DNA of 64,000 nt from Codonopsis lanceolata. Its lineage: Eukaryota > Streptophyta > Magnoliopsida > Asterales > Campanulaceae. Every line of letters starts with the position of its first letter. Position 1 is the stretch's first letter. Below, in pieces: positions 1 through 12,030 of this stretch. The position numbers were made by a program, and so were the translations under genes. Location of the stretch: positions 6,766,767-6,830,766 of the forward strand of contig CM028382.1 of NCBI GenBank assembly GCA_013146195.2. Direction: 5' to 3'. Under the pieces are notes generated by a model. It was not told the origin of the DNA and did no database searches. It saw nothing but the letters and a program-made list of their open reading frames with translations.

Positions 1-2141
1 TTTGTCCTTAAATAAATGGTGTATGATTTATTAGATGAAAGTTTAATTTTGTCCATACATTAATTTTTAAGTGACAACTCACACTTTTATAGTAAAGAAG
101 ATAGATAGATAGAGATAACATTTACCTATTTGACCTTATTCAAATGGTGAGTGATTTATTAAAATTATGGTTATCTTTGTAATTATTCATGTAATTGATT
201 AGCTTATAACAAATTTACTTATTTAATAACAAATTTACTTATTTGACCTTATTCAATGGTGAGTGATTTATTAAATTTAGGGTTATTTTTTTACAAATAT
301 TATCATTTATTATGATAAATTTACTTGTTTGTCCTTAAATAAATGGTGGATGATTTATTAGATAAAATGTTAATTTTGTCCATACATTAATTTCTAAGAG
401 ACGACTAACAATTGAAATAGATAGATAGATAGAGATAGAATTTACTAATTTGACATTATCATTTATTATGATAACTTTTTTGATATTATTTATGAAATTG
501 ATTAGCAAATAATAAATTATTTATTTGGCCTTATTAAATGGGGAGTGATTTATTAAACATTACTTTTGTACAAATATTATTTTTTATCATGAAAAATTTA
601 CTTGTTTGTCCTTAAATAAATGGTGGATGGTTTATTAGATTAAAGGTTAATTTTGGTCCCTACATTAATTTCTAAAAGACAAATCACATTTTTAGACTAA
701 AGAAGATAAATTTACTTGTTTGTCCTCAAATAAATGTTGGATGATTTATTAGATGAAAGGTTAATTTTGTCCATACATTAATTTTTAAGAGACAACTCAT
801 ACTTTTATAGTAAAGAAGATAGATAGATATACCATTTACCTATTTAGCATTATTCAATGGTGGGTGATTTATTAAATTTAGGGTTCTTTTTGTAATTATT
901 CATGTAATTGATTAGCGCATAACAAATTTACTTATTTGTCCTTATTCAATGGTGAGTGCTGATTTATTAAATTAAGGATTATGTTTTACAAACATTATCA
1001 TTTATTGTGATAAATTTACTTGTTTGTCCTTAAATAAATGGTGGACGATTTATTAGATGAAATGTTAATTTTGTTCATACATTAATTTCTAAGAGACAAC
1101 TCACACTTTTATAGTAAAGAAGATAGATAGATAGAGATAACATTTATCTATTTGACCTTATTCAATGGTGATCAGTGATTTATTAAATTTAAGGTTCTTT
1201 TTGTAATTATTCATGTAATTGATTAGCTTGTAACAAATTTACTTATTTGACCTTATTCAATGGTGAGTGATTTATTAAATTTAGGGTTATTTCTTTCAAA
1301 AACATTATCATTTATTATGATAAATTTACTTGTTTGTCCTTAAATAAATAGTAGACAATTTATTAGATGAAAGGTTAATTTTTTCCATACATTAACTTAT
1401 AAGAGACAACTCACAATTTTATTGTAGAAATAGGTAGATAGATATAGATAGAATTTACTAATTTGACATTATCATTTATTATGATAACATTTTTGTTATT
1501 ATTCATGGAATTGATTAGAAAATAATAAATTATTTAATTGACCTTATTAAATGAGGGGTGATTTATTAAACATTACTTTTGTACAAATATTATTTTTTAT
1601 CATGATAAATTTACTTGTTTGTCCTTAAATAAATGGTGGATGGTTTATTAGATGAAATGTTAATTTTGTCTATACATTAATTTCTAAGAGACAACTCACA
1701 TTTTTATAGTAAAGAAGATAAATTTATTTGTTTGTCCTTAAATAAATGGTGTATGATTAATTAGATGAAAGAATAATTTTGTCCATACATTAATTTCTAA
1801 GTGACAACTCACACTTTTATAATAAAGAAGATAGATAGATATATCATTTACCTATTTGACCTTATTCAATGGTGAGTGTTGTATTAAATTTAGGGTTATT
1901 TTTGTAATTATTCATGTAATTGCTTAGCTCATAACAAATTTACTTATTTGACCATATTCAATGGTGAGTGATTTATTAAATTTAGAGTTATTTTTGTACA
2001 AATATTATCATTTATTATGATAAATTTATTTGTTTGCCCTTAAATAAATGGTGGATGATTTACTAGATGAAAGGTTAATTTTGTCCATACATTAATTTCT
2101 AATAGACAGCTAACAATTTTATAGTAGAAATAGATAGATGG
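1..2141. repeat. AT-rich tandem array with higher-order repeat of about 1.01 kb
   Basis: The motif tttgtccttaaataaatgg recurs with small changes near 1, 330, 606, 719, 1023, 1333, 1618, 1729 and 2032. The gaps between copies are uneven (329, 276, 113, 304, 310, 285, 111, 303). The order repeats, however: copies near 606, 719 and 1023 recur about 1009-1012 bp later at 1618, 1729 and 2032. Sub-motifs such as ggtgagtgatttattaaa and short gata runs recur inside each unit. No coding frame is visible. The array is cut off at the right by the retrotransposon starting at 2142 and runs off the left edge, so its full size is unknown. Confidence 0.85.
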
Positions 2142-3640
2142 TGATGCGTCCAAGATAATCTGGACCCACTAAATCAGCCCAATCCAAACACCTGGCTTTC
2201 AACGTGTTTGTAGATCATCTAAGCCCAACTCTGAAATAAAGAAGAACAACGTCGGGCGGGCTTTCAAAGTGGTGGGCCCTCCCAAGTGCCTCCTACGTAA
2301 TCAAGCATTAGATAGAGCAATTAAGTAAACAATTTGACAGAAGTTTCTTGCCAAGAGAATTAGATTGCGATACCTCTCTCCAAATTTTCCAAGCTTTTTA
2401 ATGTGTCGGAGGCATAATCAAGCTTTTTCATAATCATGAGGCATAATCGCCATGACAAGCATGAATAATCGCTATGATTAGCATTAACGCCCATGATTGA
2501 CATTAACCGCCCATGACGAGCATTACTCCTCTCAAACCGTCATGGCTATGGTCGATTATTGCCCTGCAAAACCACCCTCAACTCGTTATCTTGATCTTTT
2601 CCTGACATGAGTGTCCTCAACTATTTGTACTCACGGGTCACCGGGTCGAGGGCCATCGAGCGAAGGATGGCCATCGATTGCTCGCCAGAAGCTTAGCCCC
2701 CCCATCTCGCAAGTATATAGCCCTGACTCAAAAAGAGATTTTACCTTGCTAGCTTTCTGTAACATCTTTGCTCGCTTGCTCGAAGATACACGCATGACAC
2801 GGCGTGGTCCGGCTTGGGCCTAATTCGGGGCCTAATCGGCAGCCAAGAGCTCCCCAACTCACCTCGTCTTCCAACAGTATTCATGCTCATGACGAGGAGG
2901 AACCCAAACAAATTTCAAAGCACTTCCTTCGAAATTTAAACCGAAAAGTGAAATAAACGGAAATTCATGAAGCGGCCTTGAACAAGCGCTTAAGAGTACG
3001 AACCGCTGTCACCGTCACTGCCGCCAAAAGCAAGTCCAACTTCCTATGCCCATTAAATGCTGCTCGCGCCTCGTGCTTCTGGCCCAATGATTCGATTTTT
3101 CAAATGGCGCTTAATTGTGTATAAAAGGCAGACTAAAAGGCAACTCTTTTCAACTTTACGTCACCGCAACTTTTCAACTTCACCGCAATTTCAAATAGAC
3201 GAAGCGGCATCTAAACTTTCAAGCAAATACGAAGCGCATTTAAACTTTCTACGCATCTCAAGAACTCAAGCCTTCCCCGAATTGCATCCATGCCGCATTT
3301 CAAGAATATGCATCAAGATCTTCATCAAGTTTTCCAGTTTTATTTCTCAGCCTTTCTTTTTACCATCCCATTTGCATTATATCTTTTATTTGGATTAGGC
3401 TTACGCTGTAAAACCTCCTTTTCTTTGTTCATGCGAATTGCTCATCCAAAGTCCCATTACCTCGCTTTCACTAACTATCAACCTGCACTAAAGGAATCGA
3501 GAAAACCATGGTCGAGCACTCTCGACATAATCTCACAACCCGCATGCCATAGTCAACTTTTTCGCCGCACTTCACCCGATCAATATTTTAAACCTGCTAT
3601 TCTCGATCTTTCCTCGTAGATGCCCAAATAAGGAACCAAG
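2142..3640 (-). repeat. Probable 3' LTR region of the Tat-like element
   Basis: This non-coding stretch lies between the satellite junction and the antisense ORF. It starts with TG at 2142; its right boundary is not defined because the partner LTR is missing. A TATA-like CTATATAC on the minus strand (about 2711-2718) could be the element promoter. A second TATA-like site, TATAAAAGG, lies on the plus strand near 3120, upstream of the antisense ORF. The short ORFs here (such as those near 2611 and 3057) have no recognisable content. The boundaries are inferred. Confidence 0.45.
2405..2530. repeat. Short tandem repeats inside the LTR (about 24 bp units)
   Basis: The pattern ataatcgccatgacaagcat recurs with changes four to five times: ataatcgctatgattagcat, taacgcccatgattgacat, taaccgcccatgacgagcat. 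A related motif, cataatcgccatgataggca, appears again near 12290 inside gag. Such direct repeats are common in plant LTR U5/U3 regions. Confidence 0.6.
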
Positions 3641-6172
3641 CTGAAATTGAAGGTGAGCTACACCACGAAGCTCCAAGAGAGATGCCTCTATCTTCGCCTC
3701 ATCTTCTGAGGAGAACTTGAGCAAGATAACTCCTTGATTACTTTAAACTCAATTGAAGCGAGCAACAAGCTAACAAATGAGCAAGCCAAAATGGTCTACC
3801 TCCGCCTGCACGCACAACCAAGTAAACCCAAGCCTCAGCGCCTCTATTCCTCCTCAATCGATGGGAAGACTTGAAATGAGACGAGGTTATACTTGCCCTA
3901 TTCACTAAAGAATGGACCCCCAAGGTCCGCGCCTTCGATGCATTTCAAGGCCATAACTCAGGGAGATAAAATGGTCTTTTACTGATTTTTTCCAAGTCGA
4001 CCTCGCCTTTCCTTTGACCCATTCATCGCCGAACCGGATGAATGCTTTAACACCTTCCCTCGTGACTCAACCTTAACCCCACTGTTAGGTTCTTCTAGTA
4101 TCCTTTTCATCAGCCGCTTGGCCACTCGGGTTCGAGCCCGATATGACTTTATTCGAAGTTCTCTTCCTTCTTTCACTTGATAAGAAAATCGTCAGATCAA
4201 TAGCAAGCTCAACCACGGCTTCTTCAACTTTGCACCGGCTCCCAACAAAGTCGATGTTTGACCTGGAAGGCCCCACTTTATTAGTCGAGCATTGGCTGGC
4301 CTTTGCTCCTTATATCGATCACGGTCTTCCCGAACGATAAACACGCTACCGAGCTGGGAGCCTAGAATAGTTAAAGCCTTGGAATATGCTGAACAAGGGA
4401 GGACAAGCTTCCGCAAGATTTTGTGTTTGGATCGGCGAGTTCTCACTCTCGACCTCTCGCTACGATCTGGGATCTCCTATCTTCCCATGAAGGAAACCCT
4501 GAGTTACTTGATTGCAAATTCCCCATCCATCGGGGTTCTTGCCATGGGAACAAATTCCTCAGCTTAATTTTGTGATTGTGCTCGCATGGAACTCTTTCCT
4601 AAGCGACTTTTCACTTTCTCGGTTACTTCCTAACCTGCTATTGTCATCTTTTTCCTTGATAATTCAACATGCTTATACTTTCCTCGATGCTAACATTTTC
4701 TTGATTCCGAGAAATGAGGCAAATGGATGACGTTTTCAAATTCATGCAAGTCAGCTAAAAGAAGCTCCAACAAGCGAGCTAAACAGCTTATCAACCCTAC
4801 CGCTATTAATCTCTCATCGTTCCACAAGGACAGAAACGCCACAAACCGAACAATCTACATCAACCTTCATTCCAGCTCTCCCTAGTTCGAGAACCAGAAT
4901 CGTCTCACCCCCCGTCATCAACATTGAACAAACCGAAAGCCCAAGGAGGAGGAACGGAGCGCCGGCGATAAAGCCGTAGTCGAAGCACTCCCCAACTTCC
5001 TACTTGGCAACAGAAGATTTTTGTCATGCCTCGATTTACCAACCAAAGGTCGCCCCTCATTAGGAACTTGCTAACGTGCCCGACCTCAACAACATCGGCT
5101 GTACACAAGCGAAGTGGCTTCGAGGCCACTGGGACTTGGCGATGAAGCGTCTACACCACGGCGGGATCCGAGAAGAGTAAGTATGCCGACCCGGGCAAGC
5201 TCGGTCTTGATTGGAGAAATGGGGATGTGTATAGGCGAGGTAATACCTCCTCTTATCCTTTATTTTCTTTCCTTCTCCCTTATTTTTGACTTGCGATTTC
5301 TTTAACGGATCGCCAATAAATCCATCTTGATGTCGGCGCCTAATCACAAATCTCAACAAAACAATACCTACATCGCCGAGAAAGACACTCCCCCTGCCGA
5401 AAAGAACGGCCTAGAAGAAAAGATCAACTGCATCCGAGCCGACCTCAAAAATAGCGAGGAATCCCTCACCAGCAAGGTGACCGAGCTTTCGAAGGTCGAA
5501 GCCGAAAAAGCAGCTTTGGAAGCCCAACTGAGCCTTTCCAAGAAGTCCGAAGAAGCGGCTCTTAACAACAAGCGAGGAGTGCGGAGAGCTGCGAGCTTGC
5601 CGTAATGACTTGGAAGCGCGAGCATGCATGTTGTCACCAAGCTCGAGCAATTAGTGTAGGAAGTCGGCTCTATGACAAGTGACGAGCAAAAGCAGCAGAT
5701 TATTGACGACTATAAGAGATCAAACGACTTTGCCAACAGCGTGGAAAGCGAAGCTTATCCGTTCTTTGTGCAAGGTATGAACCACGTCCTGAGGCAACTC
5801 GCGTGCAGCGGATTAGAGATTAGCCCCGAACAACTGGCTGAATGGGGAGCTAACCCCCTCTTTTGCTCATCTGCTCGGGCCGGCCACTCCCAAGTGCCCT
5901 TTAACGAAGATGAGTTGGAAGCCTTGGCCGAAGCCGATGCTGCGAAGGGCCTGTCACCGTGGAACCCCCCTCCTCACCGATCCTTCGCCGATCGGTTAAG
6001 ACCTCATGCGAAATTTGGAGGTCTCAAGCTCCTTCAACCGCTGCTGACAATGCCCAAGGTCAAACTGATGATGAAGTTACCATCTTGGATACCACCAACA
6101 ACACCGAAGAAGCTGCCCCTACTTCAAGCCAGAGGCGCAACATCGGCCCTGCCTGTTCACCTCGATTCTTGA
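3640..6172 (+). pseudogene. Antisense ORF (aORF) of the Tat-like element, degenerate
   Basis: Plus-strand coding remains lie opposite to pol, between integrase and the 3' LTR. Recognisable open segments are near 4292-4567, 5327-5605 and 5672-6172. The 5327-5605 segment (92 aa) is rich in E, K and L with coiled-coil character, including KVTELSKVEAEKAALEAQLS. The 5672-6172 segment (166 aa) starts MTSDEQKQQIIDDYKRSNDF and contains an acidic stretch EDELEALAEADAAKG. Several frames must be joined, so the ORF is broken. Plant Tat elements such as Grande and Retand are known to carry an extra ORF in antisense here; its function is unknown. The assignment rests on position, strand and coiled-coil content, not on a firm family match. 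Confidence 0.5.
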
Positions 6173-6304
6173 TAGTGGCACACGTCTTGCCGATTTGGCC
6201 TTCGTGCCTTGTAACAAACAATTTTAATTCCCGTTCTGTAATACTTTAACTTCCTTCCCTTTATTTCTGAATGACTTCATAACATAGGTTTTTGCCAAAC
6301 AAAA

Positions 6305-6410
6305 CTTCTTTACTCGCTTAAGAGCGATCACCACATGATTTTTTTTCTCGCTCGAAAGCGATCATCACGTAACCAAATTTTTACTCGCTTGAAAGCGATC
6401 ACCATTTAGC
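6305..6410. repeat. Three tandem copies of a CGCTTGAAAGCGATCA-type repeat
   Basis: ctcgcttaagagcgatcacca, ctcgctcgaaagcgatcatca and ctcgcttgaaagcgatcacca follow each other at about 43-bp and 35-bp steps between poly-T tracts. Each core, CGCTTnnnAGCG, is a short palindrome. They lie in the element's non-coding region between integrase and the antisense ORF, where Retand-type elements are known to carry tandem repeats. Confidence 0.6.
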
Positions 6411-6764
6411 TAAGCTCCACTCGAACACCCTTTCTCTTACGAGCATAAAGCCCTCTATGCCCGCGAAAAAAGGATAATTCGAGAACCGGGGAACCGCTTT
6501 TCAAGTCTTTTCTCGAACATGAAGCCCTTCATGCTCGACCAAAGACTTGAAAAGATTTAACTCAAACCCTTTAACCAGGCTGGAAAAGCTCATGATCGAA
6601 AAACAATAAAGCCAACTCGAAAACCCACTTTTCAAACACAAAGTTGAAAAGACAACCGAGTTTCATCATTGCTATTTATCATGAGAGAAAAAGATCAAAG
6701 AATTACATATTGTAAATCGATTACCAATAGTATTTCTTTAAATGATCCGCATGCCATGGATGCT

Positions 6765-9000
6765 TTAATTCATCTCCATCCTCTGTTCGCAACATGTAGG
6801 TGCCCTCTTTAACGATTCTCGAAACTTGAAAAGGACCCTCCGGTTCGGTGACAACTTTCCCCATTCAGGTCGATGGCCCGTTGCCTCAATCTTACGGAGG
6901 ACCCAATCCCCAGCGACAAGCGATCGACCACAGACTCTCTTATCGTGGTGAGCCTTTGCTCGTTGCTTATTGTGGGTCCCAATGAGCACAATAATAAGCT
7001 AGAAGGGGGGGGGGTTGAATAGCTTATTAACACTTTAAAACTTTTAAAGTAAGTTCCTTGAAAGTTACTTGCAATCTATGAAAAGAGTCAAGTAGCGGAA
7101 GACCTTCAAGAAAATTGTTCCAGGTCTGCCGATAAGGACTACCGGTAGACCTTTACACTTAAGTTACTGTGAAATGGATAATATAAACAATGGAATTAAC
7201 CAGTTCAATAAATAGAGACAGAAGGAAATAACACAAGTATTTTGGGATGGTTCACACTATAATGAGTGCTACGTCCACCACCAAGGCAGTCAACCTTGGA
7301 TTTAAATTGTGCACTATGTTTTCCACTTAGATCAATTACAAAGAATATCCCTAATGGATCGTGTACAAAAATATTGACTTGTGTTTGGGTCTAGGGAATT
7401 AAATATCTGTAAATACAATATATTTAATTCGTGCAGAAGTATAGTTAATGGAAGTAAACAACAAGAAGAATAAAACAATAAATGTTGAAGAGCGGCTTCT
7501 TGTTGTTGACGAGGACTTCTAGATCTGTTGAGGATCTATTGAATGCACCTTGGTGAAAGACTTGGAGTTGTGTAGATTCAGGCAATTCTTTAAGTGTTCG
7601 ATTGATTACATGCAGGTTGTCTCTTGTTCCATCTTCAATGGCGTATTTAAAGCGTATGCACTTCAAAAGATCCGTTGGAGAAGACGAAGACTTCAACGCC
7701 TCTATTCATAAATGCATTAAATGCATGAGGTCGTCAAGGAATTTCGCCTTCACGCTATCTAGAGCGATAATCATTTCGAGATCTTCAAAAGGTGGGCGAT
7801 TTGGTGTCGAGATCTAAGATGAAGCTGCAGTAGGGGGCGATGCACCGCTTTTCTGCATCGCGAAAAGTATTCAGGCAGCTTTTCGGAAAGTTGCTTTCGG
7901 CTTGACATGTCGTGAATGACTTGGATTAATTCAAATAATATATATGGGAATAAATTTGAATTAATCCAGCTAGCTGATCTGGAGAGAACACGTAGAAGCG
8001 ATCAGTGGACACGAGGTCTACCGATCTTAAGCTTTGAGCGAGGTCTTAGGTGAAGGCGAGAAAAGGGTCTTCAGTGAACTTTGAAAAAGTCCTACAAAAA
8101 CTATACAAGGCAAAGTTCTATACACGTTGCCCGCTAATGTCGTCACGCAGCCGATTAGCCACTTGATATAAAACTAGTGTAATGTGCGATCATATATAAA
8201 TTTAACATCAACACTTATAGTTGGCCATTCTCATTTTGGCTTCGGTAGCTTTTCCTCAATAAATCCAAGTATTTGCATTGCATTATTGGACTACGCCATT
8301 GTAATTTAAACCATATGGTGGGCAAATACATCTCAACCCATAGCATCGGACCATAAGCGAGGCGGTCTCTGTTGGACCCCTTCGTCGCTCTAACCGCCCA
8401 CAAGTGGCGAAGGCAACTCGCCTACCCATCTTCCAAATTTTTCTTCCAAATTCCTCTTCAACACATGCAAATTTGCTTATTCGCAGCTTCACTGCCCATT
8501 ACCTGTGGATACGCCTACGTATGATTGCCAATGTTTCACCCTCATCAATGCGCCGCATGCCTTGGTAAATTTTCCGAAAACTGGGTCCCGTGATCAGATA
8601 CAATTGCCCGCGGGACTCCAAACCGGCACCATATGTGCTCATGTACAAAGTCGATGACGTTTACTTCACTTATGGTCGCCAATGGTTTTGCTTCCACCCA
8701 TTTCGTGAAATAATCCACCGCGACCACTGCATACTTGAACATCGACCGAGCAACGGGAAAAGGACCAATCAAATCTATCCCCCACATATCAAACGGCCAC
8801 GACGCAATAACAGAGTCCGCTTTAGATGGCAATCGTGGAACATCGCGCAGAACGCCGGGCACTTTGTCACAACGAACATACATCTCAAAGCGTCTCGTCA
8901 GAAGGTTATCCAATAAAATCTCTTTAACGCTAATACCTTTCTCGCCTAGTGATCGTTGGCTGTGATGACCTCCACACTTGCCTTCATGCACTTTTTGCCC
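6765..9000 (-). pseudogene. Integrase part of the Tat-like pol, split by a solo LTR
   Basis: The minus strand encodes a Ty3/gypsy integrase. The zinc-binding region (CHEGKCGGHH, with C and H residues) lies near 8975. The catalytic core follows, with the first Asp in MWGIDLIGPFP, the second in IVSDHGTQF, and a Glu in a degenerate YPQ..GSEAANK segment near 8500. The C-terminal part, including GDWVLRKIEATGH and GKLSPN, is found at 6765-6970, after the 1.24-kb insertion at 6971-8213. The reading frame before and after that insertion is continuous across the duplicated ATAAG. Further frameshifts lie in the 8215-8545 stretch. The enzyme would join element cDNA to the genome; this copy is inactive. 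Confidence 0.8.
6971..8213. mobile_element. Solo LTR (family A), 1243 bp, target duplication CTTAT
   Basis: The element begins TGTGGGTCC and ends AACATCAACA, so it has TG...CA ends. It is flanked by the perfect 5-bp duplication CTTAT (6966-6970 and 8214-8218). It sits inside the integrase frame, and removing it plus one CTTAT restores reading through the C-terminal domain. It has no coding capacity. Near its left end it contains a poly-G tract followed by ttgaatagc. A related sequence lies at 42139. Orientation and superfamily are uncertain; a copia-type LTR is possible because the minus strand starts TGTTGATGTTAAA. Confidence 0.85.
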
Positions 9001-9280
9001 AAGATTCCTTCAGGTCATCTCGGGCGAACACACCTCAACAAAGGTCGGGTATAAGATCCGCGATACAAGATGTTGTCTAGATAATATAACGACATGACCA
9101 AGCTCGGATGGTTCTAGCTTCCTTTTTATCTTCAGGCAACACCCCGTGCTCGATGTAAGCTCGAAGATCATCTATCCAACATTTTACAGCTGGCTCTATG
9201 TCCATAACCACCTCCTTTTCAATGACAGGAATTTCCAAATGCTCGATCATGACTCGGGATGTAAAGATCGGATTTCATCC

Positions 9281-9660
9281 TCACCATCTTCGATGTAACT
9301 GCCGCATGTTATCCTCCCGAGCAATTCTTACTAATTCCCAAGAATCAAAGTCTTTCGAATTTCTCTTACCATGCACAATAGCGAACCAAGATCGGTGATG
9401 TACTCCGTAGTCGCCCTTAACTTGATTCACCACCAACCGAGAATCACAATATATCACCAGCGCTCGCACTCCAATGTCTTGTGCAAGCTCGAGTCCAAAG
9501 AATTAAAGCTTCAGATTCACTGTTGTTTGAAGCCGGCTTTAAATTTGAAACGCAATGCCTCTCAAATTCTACATCTTGCTCCCTGGGACTAACACTAAAC
9601 CAAAGACCACTCGCTAAATCGACTAGCCGAACCATCAACATGAAGTTCCCCAATATTCAG
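9281..9660 (-). pseudogene. Second RNase H-like segment of Tat-like pol
   Basis: Minus-strand frames carry SPREQDVEFERH, SNNSESEALILW and VIYCDSRLVVNQVKGDYG. They match in order the additional archaeal-type RNase H domain that marks Tat-lineage elements: the SPEG-like loop, the NNEAEYEAL-like helix, and the SDSQLVVNQV-like strand. The frame is broken at least twice. The domain lies between the RT/RNase H part (10000-10960) and integrase. Confidence 0.7.
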
Positions 9661-9799
9661 GCCTCGGCTTTGGACTTGCATTACTGTTGCTTTACACTCT
9701 ACCTCCCTCGACAGATCCTCAAGCTTGTCTCGCCACAAAGTTCTTATAGCTTTGCGCCTTTGATTGCTCGCCGCGGCCGATAATCAATGTCAAACCTCT

Positions 9800-10960
9800 A
9801 AGTTAACTCAATTGACCAGGTAAGTAACCCACTCAGAGGTATCCTGGCTTGTGCAAAATCTTTCGCAAAGGCGAATCCGTATATACAACAATTGTGAGCG
9901 AGTAAAAATAAGCTCGAAGTTTCCGAGCAAAGAATAACAAGAGAATAAGCCAATTTCTCTGCATTAAAATATCTTCCCTCTACATCGTGAGAGCTTTTGA
10001 TACATAGTAAAATGTGCTTTTGTACATTGCCTTCTTCCCTAATCAAAACACCGGCTACCGCCAGTCGCAGCCGCCGTGATAAAATATATAATTTTTCCCC
10101 AAGGACCTGATCGCCAACAAGGGTGGACTTCCCAAATACTTCACCAATTCATCGAAAGCTTTCTGGCATTCAGGAGTCCATTCAAACCCTTTATTACCCC
10201 GCAAAACCTTGAAGAAAGGCAAACAACGCTCTGCCGACCTCGAGATGAACCTTCCCAAGGCAATCACCCCTCGCCATTTAGCCTCGTGCACATCCTTAAC
10301 ACGCCGAGGAAGCCCATAGTGACTAATGCCTCTATCTTCTCAGATTAGCCTCAATTCCTCTCTCTCAGGACCAATATAAACCGAGGAACTTGCCAGCCTT
10401 TACCCCGAACACACATTTGCTCTGGATTCAACTTCATGTTGTTCCTCCCGAGATTAGCAAAGTTTCCCCCCAGTCCTCTCAGATGCTCGCCTCGCCTTTA
10501 GCCTTCTCACCACCATATCATCAATATAAGCCTCCACATTTCTCCCGAGCTGCGAGCTAAACACCCTATTGACCATCCTTTGATAAGTGGCCCCGGCATT
10601 CTTCAAACCAAAGGGCATCATCTTATAACAATACAGCCCCCCCGCTCTCTGAAGTCGTTAGGGCCTTATCTCGATCCAACCATCTTCACTGATGATACCC
10701 TGAGTAAAGATCTATAAAGCCGAGGAGCTCGAACCCTACAATGGCGCCGACCAATTTGTCAATTCTGCGGCAGGATAACAATCTTTCTGACAAGCCTTAT
10801 TCAAACCTGAAGTCAACACACATCCGCCACTTGCCGCTTGACTTCTTTACCATAACCACATTAGCCAACCAAGTTGATAATGTATCTCCTCGATAATATC
10901 CGCTTGAGTAACTCGACTTCCTCCTTGATCGCTTGATCCTTTCTACCGATAAACCCGTGG
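9800..10960 (-). pseudogene. Reverse transcriptase and RNase H part of Tat-like pol
   Basis: The minus strand near 10510-10620 reads in one frame through MPFGLKNAGATYQRMVN to AYIDDMVV, which holds the YIDD catalytic Asp pair of reverse transcriptase. Downstream, 10055-10291 encodes RSAERCLPFFKVLRG and CQKAFDELVKYL, the connection region typical of Ty3/gypsy between RT and RNase H. The motif with the catalytic residues is intact, but the flanking frames are interrupted. Confidence 0.85.
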
Positions 10961-11639
10961 TCGCCTGATTGGCCTGCTAAGCCGATCAACATTCAACCGA
11001 TGCAAGGCCACATCCTCGCCCCCCTTGCATGTCCTCCTGTCGCCAAGCAAAACATCCGCATCGCCTTCAGCTTGCTTAATTGCTTTCTCTTGCTCTCGCC
11101 AAAGCCCGACCAATCTTGATCTTCTCGCTTGATAATTTGATTGATGACCACCTCCTCAAGCTCTTGCCTGAGTCAGAACTCGCTCATCTTGCATTTGGAG
11201 CTGCGTGTCACACTCCACCTTTTCATCCTTTTCAGCCTCGATCCTCAACTTTGTCGAAGCCGGTCTATTTCCATAGCCTCAACTGCCCTTAAATACGGCC
11301 GGGTGCAGATTCATCCTCGAGTCAATCCTCTTCTCGACACCTAAATCCCCGACGCTGTCGGCAAGGGATTGCTAATACCTTCTCCGCCACCTCGGTCACT
11401 GCTTCTGCATACGCAGACCGACGCAAAGATGGAACCTCAATATACTCTGCTCGAAAGAGTTCCCCGCTTTTTCTTCATTTTGATCTTGCTCCCCGACTTC
11501 AATGTCGCACTGAGCTCGCTCCATGTCCATTCCTCTGCATCGCTACCACCGAGGTCCTGGGGCCACACGAGAAGCCCCTCAGGCCGAGTAACCTTCGCCG
11601 CCATCCTCCAAGGTCAACTCGCTTTCACAGATCCCTAAC

Positions 11640-12030
11640 ATATTCAAGCACCGCCGCGTACGACTAATACTCCCACTCCTGATCTCAGATAAAATTTGGT
11701 CACGGGATTGACGCCGACCATCCGAAACTTGGCCATGCCCCACGCCCAAATAATGTTATATGGAGATTTCAAGTCGACACAATGAAGGTAATATTTTACC
11801 GGTTCCGAGTCCCTCACCAATAAATACCTCCAACTGACAAGCACCTTCACCGAACCTTATGATTTTAGAAACCTCTAAAGCCCCAAAGATAATGCCTGCT
11901 TTATCATCACTCAACTCCAACCCTTGGAAACATGAGTAATACATCACATCCCTAAGATGCTCCAAAGATCTACTAAGATTCTGCAGACCCACCCATCCCT
12001 CAACCAACGCCGAGACAATCAATCCATCAA
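11640..12030 (-). pseudogene. Protease region of the Tat-like polyprotein
   Basis: Minus-strand frames contain ALVEGW, then DVMYYSCFQGLEL, and further on SPYNIIWAWGMAKF, in the order seen in Ty3/gypsy aspartic proteases (the DTGSS motif followed by the YNxIxGR motif). The DTGSS motif itself is damaged. Frameshifts separate the blocks, so no active protease is encoded. Confidence 0.65.
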
